Assembly: GCA_003218375.1 (NCBI GenBank)
Contig: QHNH01000022.1
Span: forward strand, 1 to 64,000
Direction: 5' to 3'
DNA from: Verrucomicrobiota bacterium
GTDB taxonomy: Bacteria; Verrucomicrobiota; Verrucomicrobiia; Chthoniobacterales; UBA10450
Length of the DNA: 64,000 bases
Part shown: piece after piece, positions 40,887-50,384 of the stretch
How the letters are laid out: every line of letters begins with the position of its first letter
Numbering within the stretch: position 1 is the first letter of the stretch
Translations under genes and position numbers: made by a program
Notes under the pieces: model-generated
Told to the model about the DNA's origin: nothing
What the model saw: the letters and a program-made list of their open reading frames with translations, nothing else
Databases searched by the model: none

Positions 40887-41516
40887 TTATTTTTGAGGCT
40901 TCTTCTTGAAGCTGTAGTCCGTTAGCTCCGAGCCGTACTTGATCTGGCCGCCTTCGGTGGTCGTCTTCACCAGACCGACGCCGTCGGCGTACCAGGAAGT
41001 CTTTATCATTGGAACAGCGCCACCGCTTACTTCGGTTACCACTTTCATCGCGCGAAACTTGCCGGCAGCCACCCTTACGTTCTCGAAGCCGATGACGCGA
41101 TTACTTTCGTGGTGCTCCATCTGGGTAGGATCTTTTCCGGTCCATTCCCACTTTTGCCCGGCGACGAGGGGATTGGGCAGGTATTGCTTCGGGGGTTCGT
41201 AGGTGGCCTTGAGACCTTCATGCTCGGGATAGCTCTCAGCATGAAAGAGCACCCAGCCGCCCGCCTTCGAAAACAGTTTCTGAATTATTACGTCGGAGCG
41301 CAGCTCGACCACATAACGGGCGGGGCCGCCTTCCCGGGGCTCCTCGCTCAAGACCTTCAAGGTGTACCCGCCGGCTTCGCTGTTGCGATAGGTCCAGGAA
41401 TCCCCGACGCGTAACGGAAAGTAATCGACGCTCCTTTGCGATTTTTGCGTCGCCCCACTCATCGCCATGAGTGACGCCAGAAATGCGATAGTCGAAAGCA
41501 TGCTGGTCCTGTTCAT
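40887..41516 (-). CDS. Hypothetical exported protein
   Basis: A 209-residue protein with an N-terminal signal peptide (MLSTIAFLASLMAMSGATQ). The mature part begins DYFPLRVGDSWTYRNSEAGGY and later has AGQKWEWTGKDPTQMEHHESN and VRVAAGKFRAMKVVTEVSGG, a pattern (LxxGxxWxY ... GxFxxxxV) that occurs in secreted beta-rich proteins of soil bacteria. No catalytic motif. It is 12 bp downstream of the TIR-protein gene on the same strand, so it may be co-transcribed with it. Confidence 0.65.
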   Translation of the reverse strand: MNRTSMLSTIAFLASLMAMSGATQKSQRSVDYFPLRVGDSWTYRNSEAGGYTLKVLSEEPREGGPARYVVELRSDVIIQKLFSKAGGWVLFHAESYPEHEGLKATYEPPKQYLPNPLVAGQKWEWTGKDPTQMEHHESNRVIGFENVRVAAGKFRAMKVVTEVSGGAVPMIKTSWYADGVGLVKTTTEGGQIKYGSELTDYSFKKKPQK

Positions 41517-41528
41517 CTCTGCCTGGCT

Positions 41529-42536
41529 CTATTTGCGTGGTCGAGCGATTGAGACCGGGAAGACACGTTTGTCCGGCGGTGTGTTGTACATGGTTCCCTG
41601 CCACCGGACTTCGCTGCTGGAGCCACTCAATGTGAGCTCAAGGTGGGCACTAAGGCGTTCGCGAGTGTATTCGTCCAAGAATAACTTTCCTTCAGGATTC
41701 CGACCTTCGAGCCGTAACACAAGATCCTTGTTCACCGGCATGGTATAGGTGCCGCTCACTCGACCGTCGGCATCGAAGCGCAACTGAAAGGTTGCATCGT
41801 AAGGTCCGACCTTACCGCGATAGGTGTATTCACCGAATGGTTCCGAGTCGCCGGGTGATGGCGCCGGAATAAGAGAAGGGCCGGCCGATTGCTCGGCTGC
41901 GGGGGAAGTGGCCGTTTGGCCAGGCGTACGAACAAAAAAATACCACGTCATCACTCCGCCTGGCACTAAGGCCAATAACAGAATAGTAATTGCAAGAAGC
42001 GTCGACTTCTGACGGAGAACGGCACTTTTCGAAGGACCGGGCGGGGCTTGAGGAAGAGGCGCCGGTGCGAGTTCCCTGGGCGGATCCATCACGCGATGAA
42101 TGCCTCCAATAAGTCGATCGGCATGGTGGTGAAAATCGATGCCGGCGTCGAGCGCTAGTCCATTGCGGAAAGCGAGTCCTTGCAAATCCGGAGGCAGGCT
42201 GTTCGCTTCCGGCATCGGAGTGTTGTTGACTAGAACGGGAATAACCGGAATGCCATTCTCCAGAGCAGTTGCGACTTCGAGTCGGACAAAGTCGGTCGGG
42301 TCGTCGATGCGACGATTCAGAGATTCCTTACCGCCGCACCATTCCGGACCGATGATCGCAACGACGACCTTCGCGCTTTGCAGCGTCTGCTTGATGTGTT
42401 CGCGGAAATCGACGCCGTACGGGATGGAATCGAAATCCATGAAGACGCTGCCTTTGCCGAACTCGGCTTGGAGCCGATCGTAAAGCCGGCCGGCGATTGG
42501 GCTGGAATCCTGCCGGCGATAGGAGATGGCGATCAT
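41529..42536 (-). CDS. Membrane-tethered TIR-domain protein
   Basis: A 335-residue protein. Residues 1-150 form a TIR domain: IAISYRRQDSSPIAGRLYDRL, VFMDFDSIPYGVDFREHI, AKVVVAIIGPEWCG and DFVRLEVATAL, where Glu87 occupies the place of the catalytic glutamate of TIR NADases. A Pro/Ala linker follows, then one membrane helix (about 178-201) and an outside domain of about 130 residues with GEYTYRGKVGPYDATFQLRF, ending in beta strands. The TIR domain would be cytoplasmic. The ATG at 42536 overlaps the stop of the PAP2 gene. It could be an NADase effector or an adaptor. A 467-bp upstream frame extension is antisense-like text inside the PAP2 gene and is rejected. Confidence 0.85.
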   Translation of the reverse strand: MIAISYRRQDSSPIAGRLYDRLQAEFGKGSVFMDFDSIPYGVDFREHIKQTLQSAKVVVAIIGPEWCGGKESLNRRIDDPTDFVRLEVATALENGIPVIPVLVNNTPMPEANSLPPDLQGLAFRNGLALDAGIDFHHHADRLIGGIHRVMDPPRELAPAPLPQAPPGPSKSAVLRQKSTLLAITILLLALVPGGVMTWYFFVRTPGQTATSPAAEQSAGPSLIPAPSPGDSEPFGEYTYRGKVGPYDATFQLRFDADGRVSGTYTMPVNKDLVLRLEGRNPEGKLFLDEYTRERLSAHLELTLSGSSSEVRWQGTMYNTPPDKRVFPVSIARPRK

Positions 42537-43171
42537 CGGCTTGTTCGGTTGCTCATAGCCGGTTTCATTCGGAAGAGCCAGATGAAAACCAGCGTTATTA
42601 ACGCAGCCAAGCCGGCCGAAGCGATAACATCGCTGCACCAGTGATCGTTCACACCGATTCGCGCGATGGAAATGAAAATTGGGATGATGAGTAACGGAAG
42701 GCGATAGCGCGGAAAGACGAAGGCAAGCGGAAAGAAAAGTCCCCAGAAGAAGGCCGAATGTCCGGAAGGGAAAGCGTTGCCGTGGCCGGAGAAGAATTCC
42801 CAATCCCAGTTTCCCGCCTGAATGACCTCGAACGGTCGCAACCGTCCGAAGACTCCTTTCAGCCCGGCCGCTGCGAGGCGAACCACCACCTGCGCGCCGG
42901 CGACGAAGAACAGGATCCAGGCAATCGGCCGGCGGGCTTTCGCAAGGAAGAGGACCGCAGCCAGACCTAACAAAAGGTAGGTGAGAAAATATCGCGCGAT
43001 GGACAATCCCGTCGCGATCTCCAGCCCGCGTGTTCCCTCTTGGAGAATCACCGATTGTCGTCCGCCTGCATGTTGAACAAACGCGGCGATCGGCTGATCG
43101 AGAAAGAAGATACTCAGCAGCGTCAAGACGAGCGCGACCAGGACGGTGTATCCAAGCTGTCGTCGGTTCAT
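42533..43171 (-). CDS. PAP2-family membrane phosphatase
   Basis: A 212-residue integral membrane protein with the three PAP2 motifs: KGVFGRLRP (motif 1, KxxxxxxRP), FPSGHSAF (motif 2) and ARIGVNDHWCSDV (motif 3, RxxxxxHxxxD-like). About six membrane helices are seen. These enzymes remove phosphates from undecaprenyl pyrophosphate or phosphatidic acid. The ATG at 43171 is preferred; an ORF extension upstream reads into the methyltransferase gene region and is rejected. It is coupled (ATGA) to the TIR-protein gene and lies 10 bp from the methyltransferase stop. Confidence 0.9.
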   Translation of the reverse strand: MNRRQLGYTVLVALVLTLLSIFFLDQPIAAFVQHAGGRQSVILQEGTRGLEIATGLSIARYFLTYLLLGLAAVLFLAKARRPIAWILFFVAGAQVVVRLAAAGLKGVFGRLRPFEVIQAGNWDWEFFSGHGNAFPSGHSAFFWGLFFPLAFVFPRYRLPLLIIPIFISIARIGVNDHWCSDVIASAGLAALITLVFIWLFRMKPAMSNRTSR

Positions 43172-43181
43172 CCGCTGCGTT

Positions 43182-44000
43182 TTAGCCGCGTCGCGCGATG
43201 ATTTCGAGAAAAAGCGGAGTCGTGAACAATGTCGCCGGATCGGCTTCGGCTTCCTTGAACTCCCGGCGGACCGATTCGCACCATCCTTCCGTGACCCGGC
43301 CAAGGTCGCGCAGCCGGACGAGATTGATCTCGATGAAACTTGCCGGCCATTGCCAGACGTAGCTGCGCGGCGACACGGTCAGGATGCGCGGATGCGCTTC
43401 CACCACTTCCAGCCCAGCGTCACGAAAAAGCGACGGGAACTGGAGCGCAACGTTCGGTTCGCCGCCCGCGGCGCGCCAGCTCTTCATCACCTCGTCGGCG
43501 AAGGCTTCCATAGCCGGACGGCGCGGCACGAATCGGAACGTTTCGTAGTGGCTGTATTCATGGAAAATTCCGAGTCCGCCGGGCCGCAGCGCGCCGGCAA
43601 TGTTGTTGATCAACTTTTCTGGAGAGGCGACGAAGGAGGCGACCCAGCGGCACCAGGTGAAGTCGAAGTCGAGACGGCCTAACGACTCTTCCATCAGGTC
43701 GGCCTGGCGAAAGCGGACCTGCGAAAGGCCGCGCGCGGCGCGGGCTTGTTGTGCGACTTCGAGGAACCGCGCGGAACGTTCTACCGCCAGCACTTCACCG
43801 GTCGGCCCGACGATCTCCGCCAGATCCACCGTCGCGTATCCGGGTCCGGCGCCGACGTCGATAACGCGCGAGCCAATGGTGATCCCGGCGCGTCGCCAGC
43901 AATCAGTGGCGATCGGCCGCCAGACGCGATGCTGCAAACCCAGGCGCGCTACTTCTTCAGCGTGCGTGCCGAGCACGTAATCCGCGTCGCCCTTAGCCAT
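43182..44000 (-). CDS. SAM-dependent methyltransferase
   Basis: A 272-residue class I methyltransferase. The SAM-binding motif is VIDVGAGPGYATVDLA near residue 45, then GEVLAVERSARFLE and LDFDFTWCRWVASFV, with ALRPGGLGIFHEYS as the usual post-motif. Start MAKGDADYVLG at ATG 44000; the upstream extension is rejected. The substrate is unknown, perhaps a quinone-, lipid- or small-molecule acceptor. It is 10 bp from the PAP2 gene on the same strand, so the two (and the TIR gene) are likely to form one operon. Confidence 0.85.
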   Translation of the reverse strand: MAKGDADYVLGTHAEEVARLGLQHRVWRPIATDCWRRAGITIGSRVIDVGAGPGYATVDLAEIVGPTGEVLAVERSARFLEVAQQARAARGLSQVRFRQADLMEESLGRLDFDFTWCRWVASFVASPEKLINNIAGALRPGGLGIFHEYSHYETFRFVPRRPAMEAFADEVMKSWRAAGGEPNVALQFPSLFRDAGLEVVEAHPRILTVSPRSYVWQWPASFIEINLVRLRDLGRVTEGWCESVRREFKEAEADPATLFTTPLFLEIIARRG

Positions 44001-44052
44001 GGCTGCAGTCACGCGCCTCGCAGCAGGCAAGGCAAGGACGGAATTCCGGCAT

Positions 44053-44161
44053 GGAATTCAAAGCTCCAAATTCCAAGCTCCAAGCACCAGAGAAGCACCA
44101 AGCACCAAACCAGCCGCGCCGGCGTTTGGAGCTTCTATGGAGCTTGGATTTTGGAGCTTGC
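44053..44161. repeat. Inverted repeat of AAGCTCCAA-type words, copy 1
   Basis: The left arm is built from AAGCTCCAA, TTCCAAGCTCC, AAGCACCA words and the right arm from their complements GTTTGGAGCTT, GGAGCTTGG, TTGGAGCTTG. It fills the gap between convergent/flanking genes. A second copy is at 55397-55512. Confidence 0.85.
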
Positions 44162-44218
44162 AGCCGAACCCTCGGCGCGCTACGCCAGCCTCGGGATGAC
44201 GCGCTGTTGAGCTAGACT

Positions 44219-45610
44219 TCAGTCCGCGTCGCGCGCGTACCAATCGACTTTCCGCGTCACCCACATCACGACGCCCAGCAGGATAAAGAGCCCGACGGTT
44301 CCCATGAGCAACGCGTAATCCTGTTGCCGCAGAGTGATGTAAAGGAACGTGTAAACGCCGATCAGTCCGCCGCCGATGATCAGGGTGCGCCCGCCGCCGC
44401 CGAGAAAATGGCTGCAGTACCAGGTGATCAGCCCGGTCGCCGCGACCGTGGCGATAAAGTAGGAAGCCGTGAACCCGATGAACTCGGAGGCCGAAAGCAG
44501 CGCCAGATAAAAGAGACAGAGCGCGGCGCCGACCATGAGGTATTGGAGCGGATGGATTTTCTGGCGCGCGGTGACCTCGAAGAGGAAGAAAGTCGTGAAG
44601 ACGAGGACAAAAAAGAGGACGCCGTATTTGATCGAGCGTTCGACATAGCGGTAGGCATCGAGCACGCTGAGGAATTGGGCGCCGAAGAGTGAGTTGCTCA
44701 CCGCGGTGGTGGTGAAACGCTCGTTGCCAGAGCGGCTCGTCCAGCGCTGCGGATAATCGCGGCCGTAATAGGAGACCTTCCAGTTCGCTTCGAATCCGTC
44801 CGGCCGCACGTTGCGATCGGCGGGCAGGAACGCCCCGCGGAACCCGGGATCGGGCCAATTCGATTTGAGCGCCACCACATTTTGAATTCCGAACGGCGCG
44901 AAATAAATTCCGCTGCTGCCGTTGAGATCTAGCGTGATCGCAAACGTCGTCGGCGCGGCAATCGGCTGATCGCTTGCGAGCGGCGCGGTGATGCCGGTTG
45001 TGTAGCCAGGTAATTGCGAGCCCGGCTGGAGCTGAATTTTCTTTCCGCCCCAATCGAGTACGAGACTTTCGCGCGTGCCGCGCAGGTCGGTCACTGCCAG
45101 CGTCACGGCCGCGTCTTTGCAAAGGACATCTTTCGGATCGATCTTGAGCGCCGCCATGTCGGGCACGGGAAATTTTCCCGAGAGATTGATGAGGCCGCGA
45201 AAGACCGCTGCATCATAGATGCCGCGGTGGAGTGTCTGGGTTTGGACATCGCCCGTGATTTCGAGCGTGTCCGGCAGAAAATAAGCGAACGCCACCGTCG
45301 TTTCCGCCACCTCCCGCGTCTCGACCCGTCCGTCCGGCAACGTCACCGAACGAACGACTGTTCCATGATGCAGGTACGGCACCACCAAAACCGGCCCGAT
45401 GATATGCTGGTCTTTCCCCCACGAAGAGGTGATGTCATCGACCGCTTCATTCCTTCGGGCGAGCCGATCGCTCAGCACGCCCTGGATCATCAGGAGCGGG
45501 ATCAGCATGATCAGAATGAGCCCGCCGACGCCGAACAACTTCAGCATCGTGCTATGGCGGCGCTTGAAAAACGGCTGCGACTTCGGCAGTGGTGGAGGTG
45601 CGTCGGGCAT
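44219..45610 (-). CDS. creD: Inner-membrane protein CreD
   Basis: A 463-residue protein. It begins with MLKLFGVGGLILIMLIPLLMI after a basic stretch, the CreD N-terminal membrane helix, followed by a large periplasmic domain (QGVLSDRLARRNEAVDDI, WGKDQHIIGPVLVVPYL) and C-terminal membrane helices (HPLQYLMVGAALCLFYLALL, FIATVAATGLITWY). CreD is linked to envelope integrity and colicin tolerance in enterobacteria and to CreBC-type responses; its mechanism is unclear. It is transcribed alone here; no CreB/CreC two-component genes are present. Start ATG 45610. Confidence 0.85.
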   Translation of the reverse strand: MPDAPPPLPKSQPFFKRRHSTMLKLFGVGGLILIMLIPLLMIQGVLSDRLARRNEAVDDITSSWGKDQHIIGPVLVVPYLHHGTVVRSVTLPDGRVETREVAETTVAFAYFLPDTLEITGDVQTQTLHRGIYDAAVFRGLINLSGKFPVPDMAALKIDPKDVLCKDAAVTLAVTDLRGTRESLVLDWGGKKIQLQPGSQLPGYTTGITAPLASDQPIAAPTTFAITLDLNGSSGIYFAPFGIQNVVALKSNWPDPGFRGAFLPADRNVRPDGFEANWKVSYYGRDYPQRWTSRSGNERFTTTAVSNSLFGAQFLSVLDAYRYVERSIKYGVLFFVLVFTTFFLFEVTARQKIHPLQYLMVGAALCLFYLALLSASEFIGFTASYFIATVAATGLITWYCSHFLGGGGRTLIIGGGLIGVYTFLYITLRQQDYALLMGTVGLFILLGVVMWVTRKVDWYARDAD

Positions 45611-45732
45611 TGGTAGAGGTTGCTAGAGTTGAGTTTGGATGAGCAACAACAATACGCGTAATCAACCGGCGCTTGCGGAGAGAGTTGGACGCGCGTTGAG
45701 AATTCTGAGACTTGATATTCCGTCGAGGAAAA

Positions 45733-46971
45733 ATGAAACCACGCAAAGCCGCTGTCATTTTCATCTTCATTACGGTCACGCTCGACATGCTGGCGCTGGG
45801 GTTGATCGCGCCGGTGTTGCCGAAACTGGTCCTGAACTTTCTCGGCGGCGACGCGCCGAACGCGGCGAAAATGTTCGGAATTTTCGGGACCGTCTTTGCC
45901 CTGATGCAGTTTGTTTTTTCGCCGATGCTCGGGGTGTTGTCGGACCGGTTCGGGCGCCGGCCGGTGGTGTTACTGTCGAATTTCGGGCTGGGACTCGATT
46001 ACGTCGTCATGGCGCTGGCGCCGACGCTCGGCTGGCTCTTCGTCGGCCGCGTTATTTCTGGAATCACGGCGGCGAGTATTACAACCGGGACGGCCTATGT
46101 CGCGGACGTCGTTCCGCCGGAAAAACGGGCGGGCGCGTTCGGCATGATTGGTGCGGCGTTTGGCGTGGGGTTCGTGCTCGGCCCGGCCCTCGGCGGCTTG
46201 CTCGGCAATTCCGATCCGCGGCTCCCGTTTTGGGTCGCCGGCGGATTGAGTCTGGCCAATGCGCTCTACGGATATTTCGTTTTGCCCGAATCGCTCCCGG
46301 CCGAAAAACGGAAACGCTTCACGTTGCGCCGCGCGAATCCTGTCGGCTCGCTCGTGCTGTTGCGCTCGCATCCGGAATTATTTCGGCTCGCCACGATCCA
46401 GTTCATCGGCTACGTCGCGCACGAAGTCTTCAACGTCTGGGCGCTCTACACGATCTTTCGTTACGCCTGGCGGGAAGGGACCATCGGCCTGTCGCTCGCC
46501 CTCGTCGGACTTTGTTCCATCGTGATTTCGAGTTGGATGGTGCCGGCGATGGTCTCGCGGTTCGGCGAACGACGCACCCTCTACATCGGGCAATTTTTTG
46601 GAGCGCTCGGCATGGTCTTCGCGGGTCTCGCGACCAGCGGCACATTTTTCTTTCTCTCGATTCCGGTGATGATGCTCTGGACGATCTCGAGCCCGGCGGC
46701 GCAGGGAATGATGACGCGCCGGGTGAGCGAATCGGAGCAGGGCGAACTTCAGGGCGCGATCGGCAGTCTATGCAGCCTGGCGTGGATCATCGGGCCGGGT
46801 CTGTTCACGTTCACGTTCGCGTATTTCATCGACTCGGCCAAAGGCTCGAACCTTCCCGGCGCGCCTTGGTATCTCGGCGCCTTCCTTCTTTTCGTCGCGA
46901 TGTTCATGGCGACCCGAATTCCGAAGCTCATCGCACAAGCCGAGCCTTTGCCGGCGACGCCGAGCGTGTGA
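45733..46971 (+). CDS. MFS transporter, TetA-like drug exporter family
   Basis: A 412-residue polytopic protein with 12 predicted helices. The motif A loop GVLSDRFGRRPVVLLSNFG between helices 2 and 3 and the LDMLALGLIAPVLPKL first helix are those of TetA/Bmr-type proton antiporters. The helix 5 segment GMIGAAFGVGFVLGPALGG (motif C) is typical of exporters. It could export a drug or metabolite; a clinical role is not implied. A GAGG Shine-Dalgarno lies just before the ATG at 45733. It is divergent from creD. The long antisense-like ORF over it is a shadow. Confidence 0.9.
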   Translation: MKPRKAAVIFIFITVTLDMLALGLIAPVLPKLVLNFLGGDAPNAAKMFGIFGTVFALMQFVFSPMLGVLSDRFGRRPVVLLSNFGLGLDYVVMALAPTLGWLFVGRVISGITAASITTGTAYVADVVPPEKRAGAFGMIGAAFGVGFVLGPALGGLLGNSDPRLPFWVAGGLSLANALYGYFVLPESLPAEKRKRFTLRRANPVGSLVLLRSHPELFRLATIQFIGYVAHEVFNVWALYTIFRYAWREGTIGLSLALVGLCSIVISSWMVPAMVSRFGERRTLYIGQFFGALGMVFAGLATSGTFFFLSIPVMMLWTISSPAAQGMMTRRVSESEQGELQGAIGSLCSLAWIIGPGLFTFTFAYFIDSAKGSNLPGAPWYLGAFLLFVAMFMATRIPKLIAQAEPLPATPSV

Positions 46972-47117
46972 GGCGTGCTCGCGATTCCTCCCGGAAATGC
47001 AATTCGCATTCCGCAAACAATGCACGAAGATGCGCAGGCTTAGGGGGTTGCGGCAGAAGAGTTGCTGCCTGACAGGTGCTTGAATCTGTCGTCCTCCGCA
47101 GCCGCGAAACTCTAACT

Positions 47118-47951
47118 GTGTCGAAAAAATCGCTCATTCTTTTTTTGCTTTGCGCGCTGGCTGGCTTTCGAAGTGCGTTCGCGGACGAGGAGACGCGCCA
47201 GGTGCAGGAGGAATTGCGAAAACGCCATCTGTTCTTTCGCGATATCGATGGCCGCCAGAGCCCGGAGTATTCGATGGCACTCAAGCGTTATCAGCAACGG
47301 CAGGGCTTCGCCCAGACCGGCTTTGCGGATGAGGTGACGCTTTACTCGCTCGGAATCGGCGAAGCCGCGCCGCCGGCCGAAGGCGCCCGCGATCTTCCTG
47401 ATGTCCCGGTCCTGAAGAGCGACGCGGCCTTGCGCGAACCGCGCCCGACTACGCCGCCCGTCCCGACCAAAGCGCAAAACGCCGGCGACGTGGCGAAGGC
47501 GGAGATCCGCAATTTTTTGCTCCGTTATTTCGACGCCTGCCAGTCCCAGAATCCGGATGATGAACTCGCGTTCTACGCGGAGCGAATCGAGTACTTCGAT
47601 CACGGTGTGGTCGACAAGCCGTATATTCGTAACGAGCTGGCGGTTTACGACCAGCGCTGGCCGAGCCGGAAATACACCCTCGGCGATTCGCTGCGGGTGG
47701 TCCGCATCGGGAACAACACCATCGCAAAGATTCGGGTCGCATTCGACGTCGCGAATCCTGAACACGACCGCAGAGCAAATGGCCGGACCGACGATACCAT
47801 TAACCTCGCCAAGCGCGGCGATTCACTCGAGATCGTCTCGATCAAGGAAGCGCGGGTGCGGCGACCGTCCCGTCATCGCCGGCGTCCGCCAAATTTTCCG
47901 GCGGCGGTCGGTCGGACAATTCACCACGTTTTCCGCAGCATCTTTCATTAA
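47118..47951 (+). CDS. Exported protein with peptidoglycan-binding-like repeat and NTF2-like region
   Basis: A 277-residue protein. GTG at 47118 is preferred because it starts a good signal peptide (SLILFLLCALAGFRSAFA, cleavage before DEE). Residues about 35-75 (VQEELRKRHLFFRDIDGRQS, ALKRYQQRQGFAQTGFADEVT) look like a PG-binding_1 repeat, found in cell-wall hydrolases. After a proline-rich linker, residues 130-230 (LLRYFDACQSQNPDDELAFY, VRIGNNTIAKIRVAFD) have a SnoaL/NTF2-like appearance. The C-terminus is very basic. It overlaps the convergent glycosyltransferase gene by 4 bp. Confidence 0.65.
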   Translation: MSKKSLILFLLCALAGFRSAFADEETRQVQEELRKRHLFFRDIDGRQSPEYSMALKRYQQRQGFAQTGFADEVTLYSLGIGEAAPPAEGARDLPDVPVLKSDAALREPRPTTPPVPTKAQNAGDVAKAEIRNFLLRYFDACQSQNPDDELAFYAERIEYFDHGVVDKPYIRNELAVYDQRWPSRKYTLGDSLRVVRIGNNTIAKIRVAFDVANPEHDRRANGRTDDTINLAKRGDSLEIVSIKEARVRRPSRHRRRPPNFPAAVGRTIHHVFRSIFH

Positions 47952-50236
47952 GGACATTGGCCTTGGCCGAAGTCAGTAGAAATTTCTCCGGTGCTTGATT
48001 GACGAAGCTCCAAGACGCGAACAGGCCCAAACTGCGCGGTGACGTGATAACCGCTGCCGCTCAACCAGCCGAGATACGCGTAATCACGTCGCTCGGGCAG
48101 CACGATAAATCTGGGCGGCTTGGATTGCAGAGCTTCAGCTAGGGTGTTGTTAAAACCGGGCACGAAGGTTGACACATAGTCATACAGATACTTCGTCGCC
48201 GGCTGAAGAGAAGATTGCCAGTAAAAACCTGGCTCTGCGCCGGCAACAAACAACCTGTCCTTAGCATTCGAATGAGCGCGCAACCACGTCCCCACGCGCT
48301 TTTGGTAATTCCAGGGGACGCTCTCCACATCGAACATCCGCCACCCAATTTGCGCGGGAGTTAATCCGTAGCCGCCGCTCACGTCACGAAGGAAGGGAAT
48401 CGCGACCCCGATCACGGCGGCCACTCTGATGAAGTTGAAACAGCGCCGCGACGACTTGCGATCAAATCGAACAGGCATGCAAACCAGTATCGCTGCCGGT
48501 GGAACTATCGGCGCAAAGTAGTGCGGGAAATCACCGCGACCGATTTTTGCTCCGGCAGCGGCTCCGACTAGCCAGAGTAATGCCGTCCAGCAAATTCGAT
48601 CCCGCGCGCCAAACGTCAGAAGGCGGATAGCGCCGACTGTTATTGCCACCACCAAAAGAGCGTTTATGGATGCTCCAAAGAACAGGTACTGCGGTCTTAA
48701 TGTGGCCACGTAATTGATATTGTAGCCGATGTTCGCCCAAAGGAGGTCTGTTAGCCCGCCATCCGCAGCATAAAACAATATCAAGATCATCCACGGCGCG
48801 CTAACACCCAGTGCGAACATGCCGACCTTCGCGAACCAGCGATCCCGAACGTGTAACGGATGACAGAAAAGTGGTAGCATAACGGCCGGCATCGCCAGCA
48901 CCGCAACGGCCTTTGCACCTACTGCGAATGCCGCAATGATTCCTGCAATGGCCGCGTTTCGAAGAGTAACGGGACTGCGGAATGAAAGAGGTAACAGGAC
49001 AGCCAGGCACATCACAGTCGCGAGTAGATGCTCCGTGTTGAGATCTGTTCCTTCGAACGCTCGCGCTGCGCCTATCGTGACAAGGAGAAAGGCGGCTGCT
49101 AATGCCGCGGAAAATCCGATCAGCCGATGGAGAACTCCCCAAACAATCACTCCGCCAAAACCGGCGATGAGCACTGCCGTAATTTGAATCGCTACGTTAC
49201 TCCGCGGCGCAATCGCCCCAAGTAGCCAAAACACCGCATAGATTAGCGGCTGCTTATGGTCGAACAAATCGCGATACGGCCACTGGCCATCGTGCATCCT
49301 CGCTCCAATGGTGGCGTACGCCGAAATATCCCGGTTCACCGGCTGGTGAAGGTTAGGCCAGCGCACAACCAAAGCCGCGACGAAAAGCAGCACAATGACG
49401 GGGAAAACGGATCGGCGGACGAGTAACCATTTCGGCTCTGCCCGCAAGTTACCTGGCGACTCAGAGCGCGCGGGCGGCGTGACCGTATTTGCCCTCAAGA
49501 GCGGCGGCTTAGACGCCAGTTTAATTGAGAAGAAGAGAATCTGCCATAGAGCCCGGGCAGCTCCGAACAAGATGGATAGCTCACGCTTAATGGAAATGCC
49601 TGTCTGCCGAGGGCGGTTGCGCAGCGGATGATTGTAGACGCGCAGCTCGGATTGGGCGAATGCAGCGGCGATCATTACATTGGGCGCAAAACTCTTCGGC
49701 GGAATCGCCGGGAGAAGCGCGCGTAGCAAATGCGAAGGGATAAGGCGAAATGGGACGTTTACGTCCTTAACTGCATCACCGAACAATAGCCTAACCATCC
49801 AGCGTGAAATCGCGGTGATTGCACGCCGCACCGCCCCGCGCTGGCTGCGTTGCCTTACACCAAATCCTGCCTCGAATCTGTCTTTTCGCTGCCAGAGCGT
49901 GGGGAAGTCGGCCGGATCCATTTCGTCATCACTGTCAGTTTGAAATACCCACGCAGCCAGCTGAACGGCGTGCGCGTACGCGGTGAGGAGAGCCGGTCCG
50001 TGACCGGCATTTTTTTGGGTAATAATGTCGATCCATGGCTCGCCGCCGAGGGATTCCAGGATTTTAGCGGTGCCATCGGTCGAGCCATCATCTATCACGA
50101 CGAGGCGGAAACGAATGCGAAGCTGCGTAAGCGTGGATGTCCAGGAAGTGAGGACTTGTTTAATACATGCCGCCTCGTTATAGACGGGCATGACCACCGC
50201 CAAATCGACGAACGGTGTGCTAGCGAGATCTGCCAC
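47948..50236 (-). CDS. Family 2 glycosyltransferase fused to a PMT/ArnT-like membrane domain
   Basis: A 762-residue protein. The first 230 residues are a GT2 domain with MPVYNEAACIKQVL, VIDDGSTDGTAKIL and the QTDSDDEMDPADF metal-binding D-x-D region, resembling dolichyl-phosphate or undecaprenyl-phosphate sugar transferases. Residues from about 270 are polytopic membrane segments starting NRDISAYATIGARMHDGQWPY, as in the PMT/ArnT superfamily (with the catalytic-type Asp-Arg and a YRDLFDHKQPL loop). One polypeptide could load a lipid-linked sugar and transfer it to a periplasmic acceptor. GTG start at 50236, with another GTG further in. It is divergent from glf. Confidence 0.85.
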   Translation of the reverse strand: MADLASTPFVDLAVVMPVYNEAACIKQVLTSWTSTLTQLRIRFRLVVIDDGSTDGTAKILESLGGEPWIDIITQKNAGHGPALLTAYAHAVQLAAWVFQTDSDDEMDPADFPTLWQRKDRFEAGFGVRQRSQRGAVRRAITAISRWMVRLLFGDAVKDVNVPFRLIPSHLLRALLPAIPPKSFAPNVMIAAAFAQSELRVYNHPLRNRPRQTGISIKRELSILFGAARALWQILFFSIKLASKPPLLRANTVTPPARSESPGNLRAEPKWLLVRRSVFPVIVLLFVAALVVRWPNLHQPVNRDISAYATIGARMHDGQWPYRDLFDHKQPLIYAVFWLLGAIAPRSNVAIQITAVLIAGFGGVIVWGVLHRLIGFSAALAAAFLLVTIGAARAFEGTDLNTEHLLATVMCLAVLLPLSFRSPVTLRNAAIAGIIAAFAVGAKAVAVLAMPAVMLPLFCHPLHVRDRWFAKVGMFALGVSAPWMILILFYAADGGLTDLLWANIGYNINYVATLRPQYLFFGASINALLVVAITVGAIRLLTFGARDRICWTALLWLVGAAAGAKIGRGDFPHYFAPIVPPAAILVCMPVRFDRKSSRRCFNFIRVAAVIGVAIPFLRDVSGGYGLTPAQIGWRMFDVESVPWNYQKRVGTWLRAHSNAKDRLFVAGAEPGFYWQSSLQPATKYLYDYVSTFVPGFNNTLAEALQSKPPRFIVLPERRDYAYLGWLSGSGYHVTAQFGPVRVLELRQSSTGEISTDFGQGQCP

Positions 50237-50384
50237 ACGCGCATTTTCTCCAGTGGGGTTCGAACGGCAACCACAAAGCGACGCTCGTGAAATGCGAGCC
50301 TCGAAGTTCTATCCGTGCCTGGATTGGACGGCTAATGTAGTCGGCTATCTCGGCGCGGTTCGTCGTCGTGTCTGATCTTGAAGA

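Noticed and set aside
46972-47117. Terminator hairpin GGAAATGC...GCATTCC after the MFS gene
   Set aside because: The stem is imperfect and there is no T-run.
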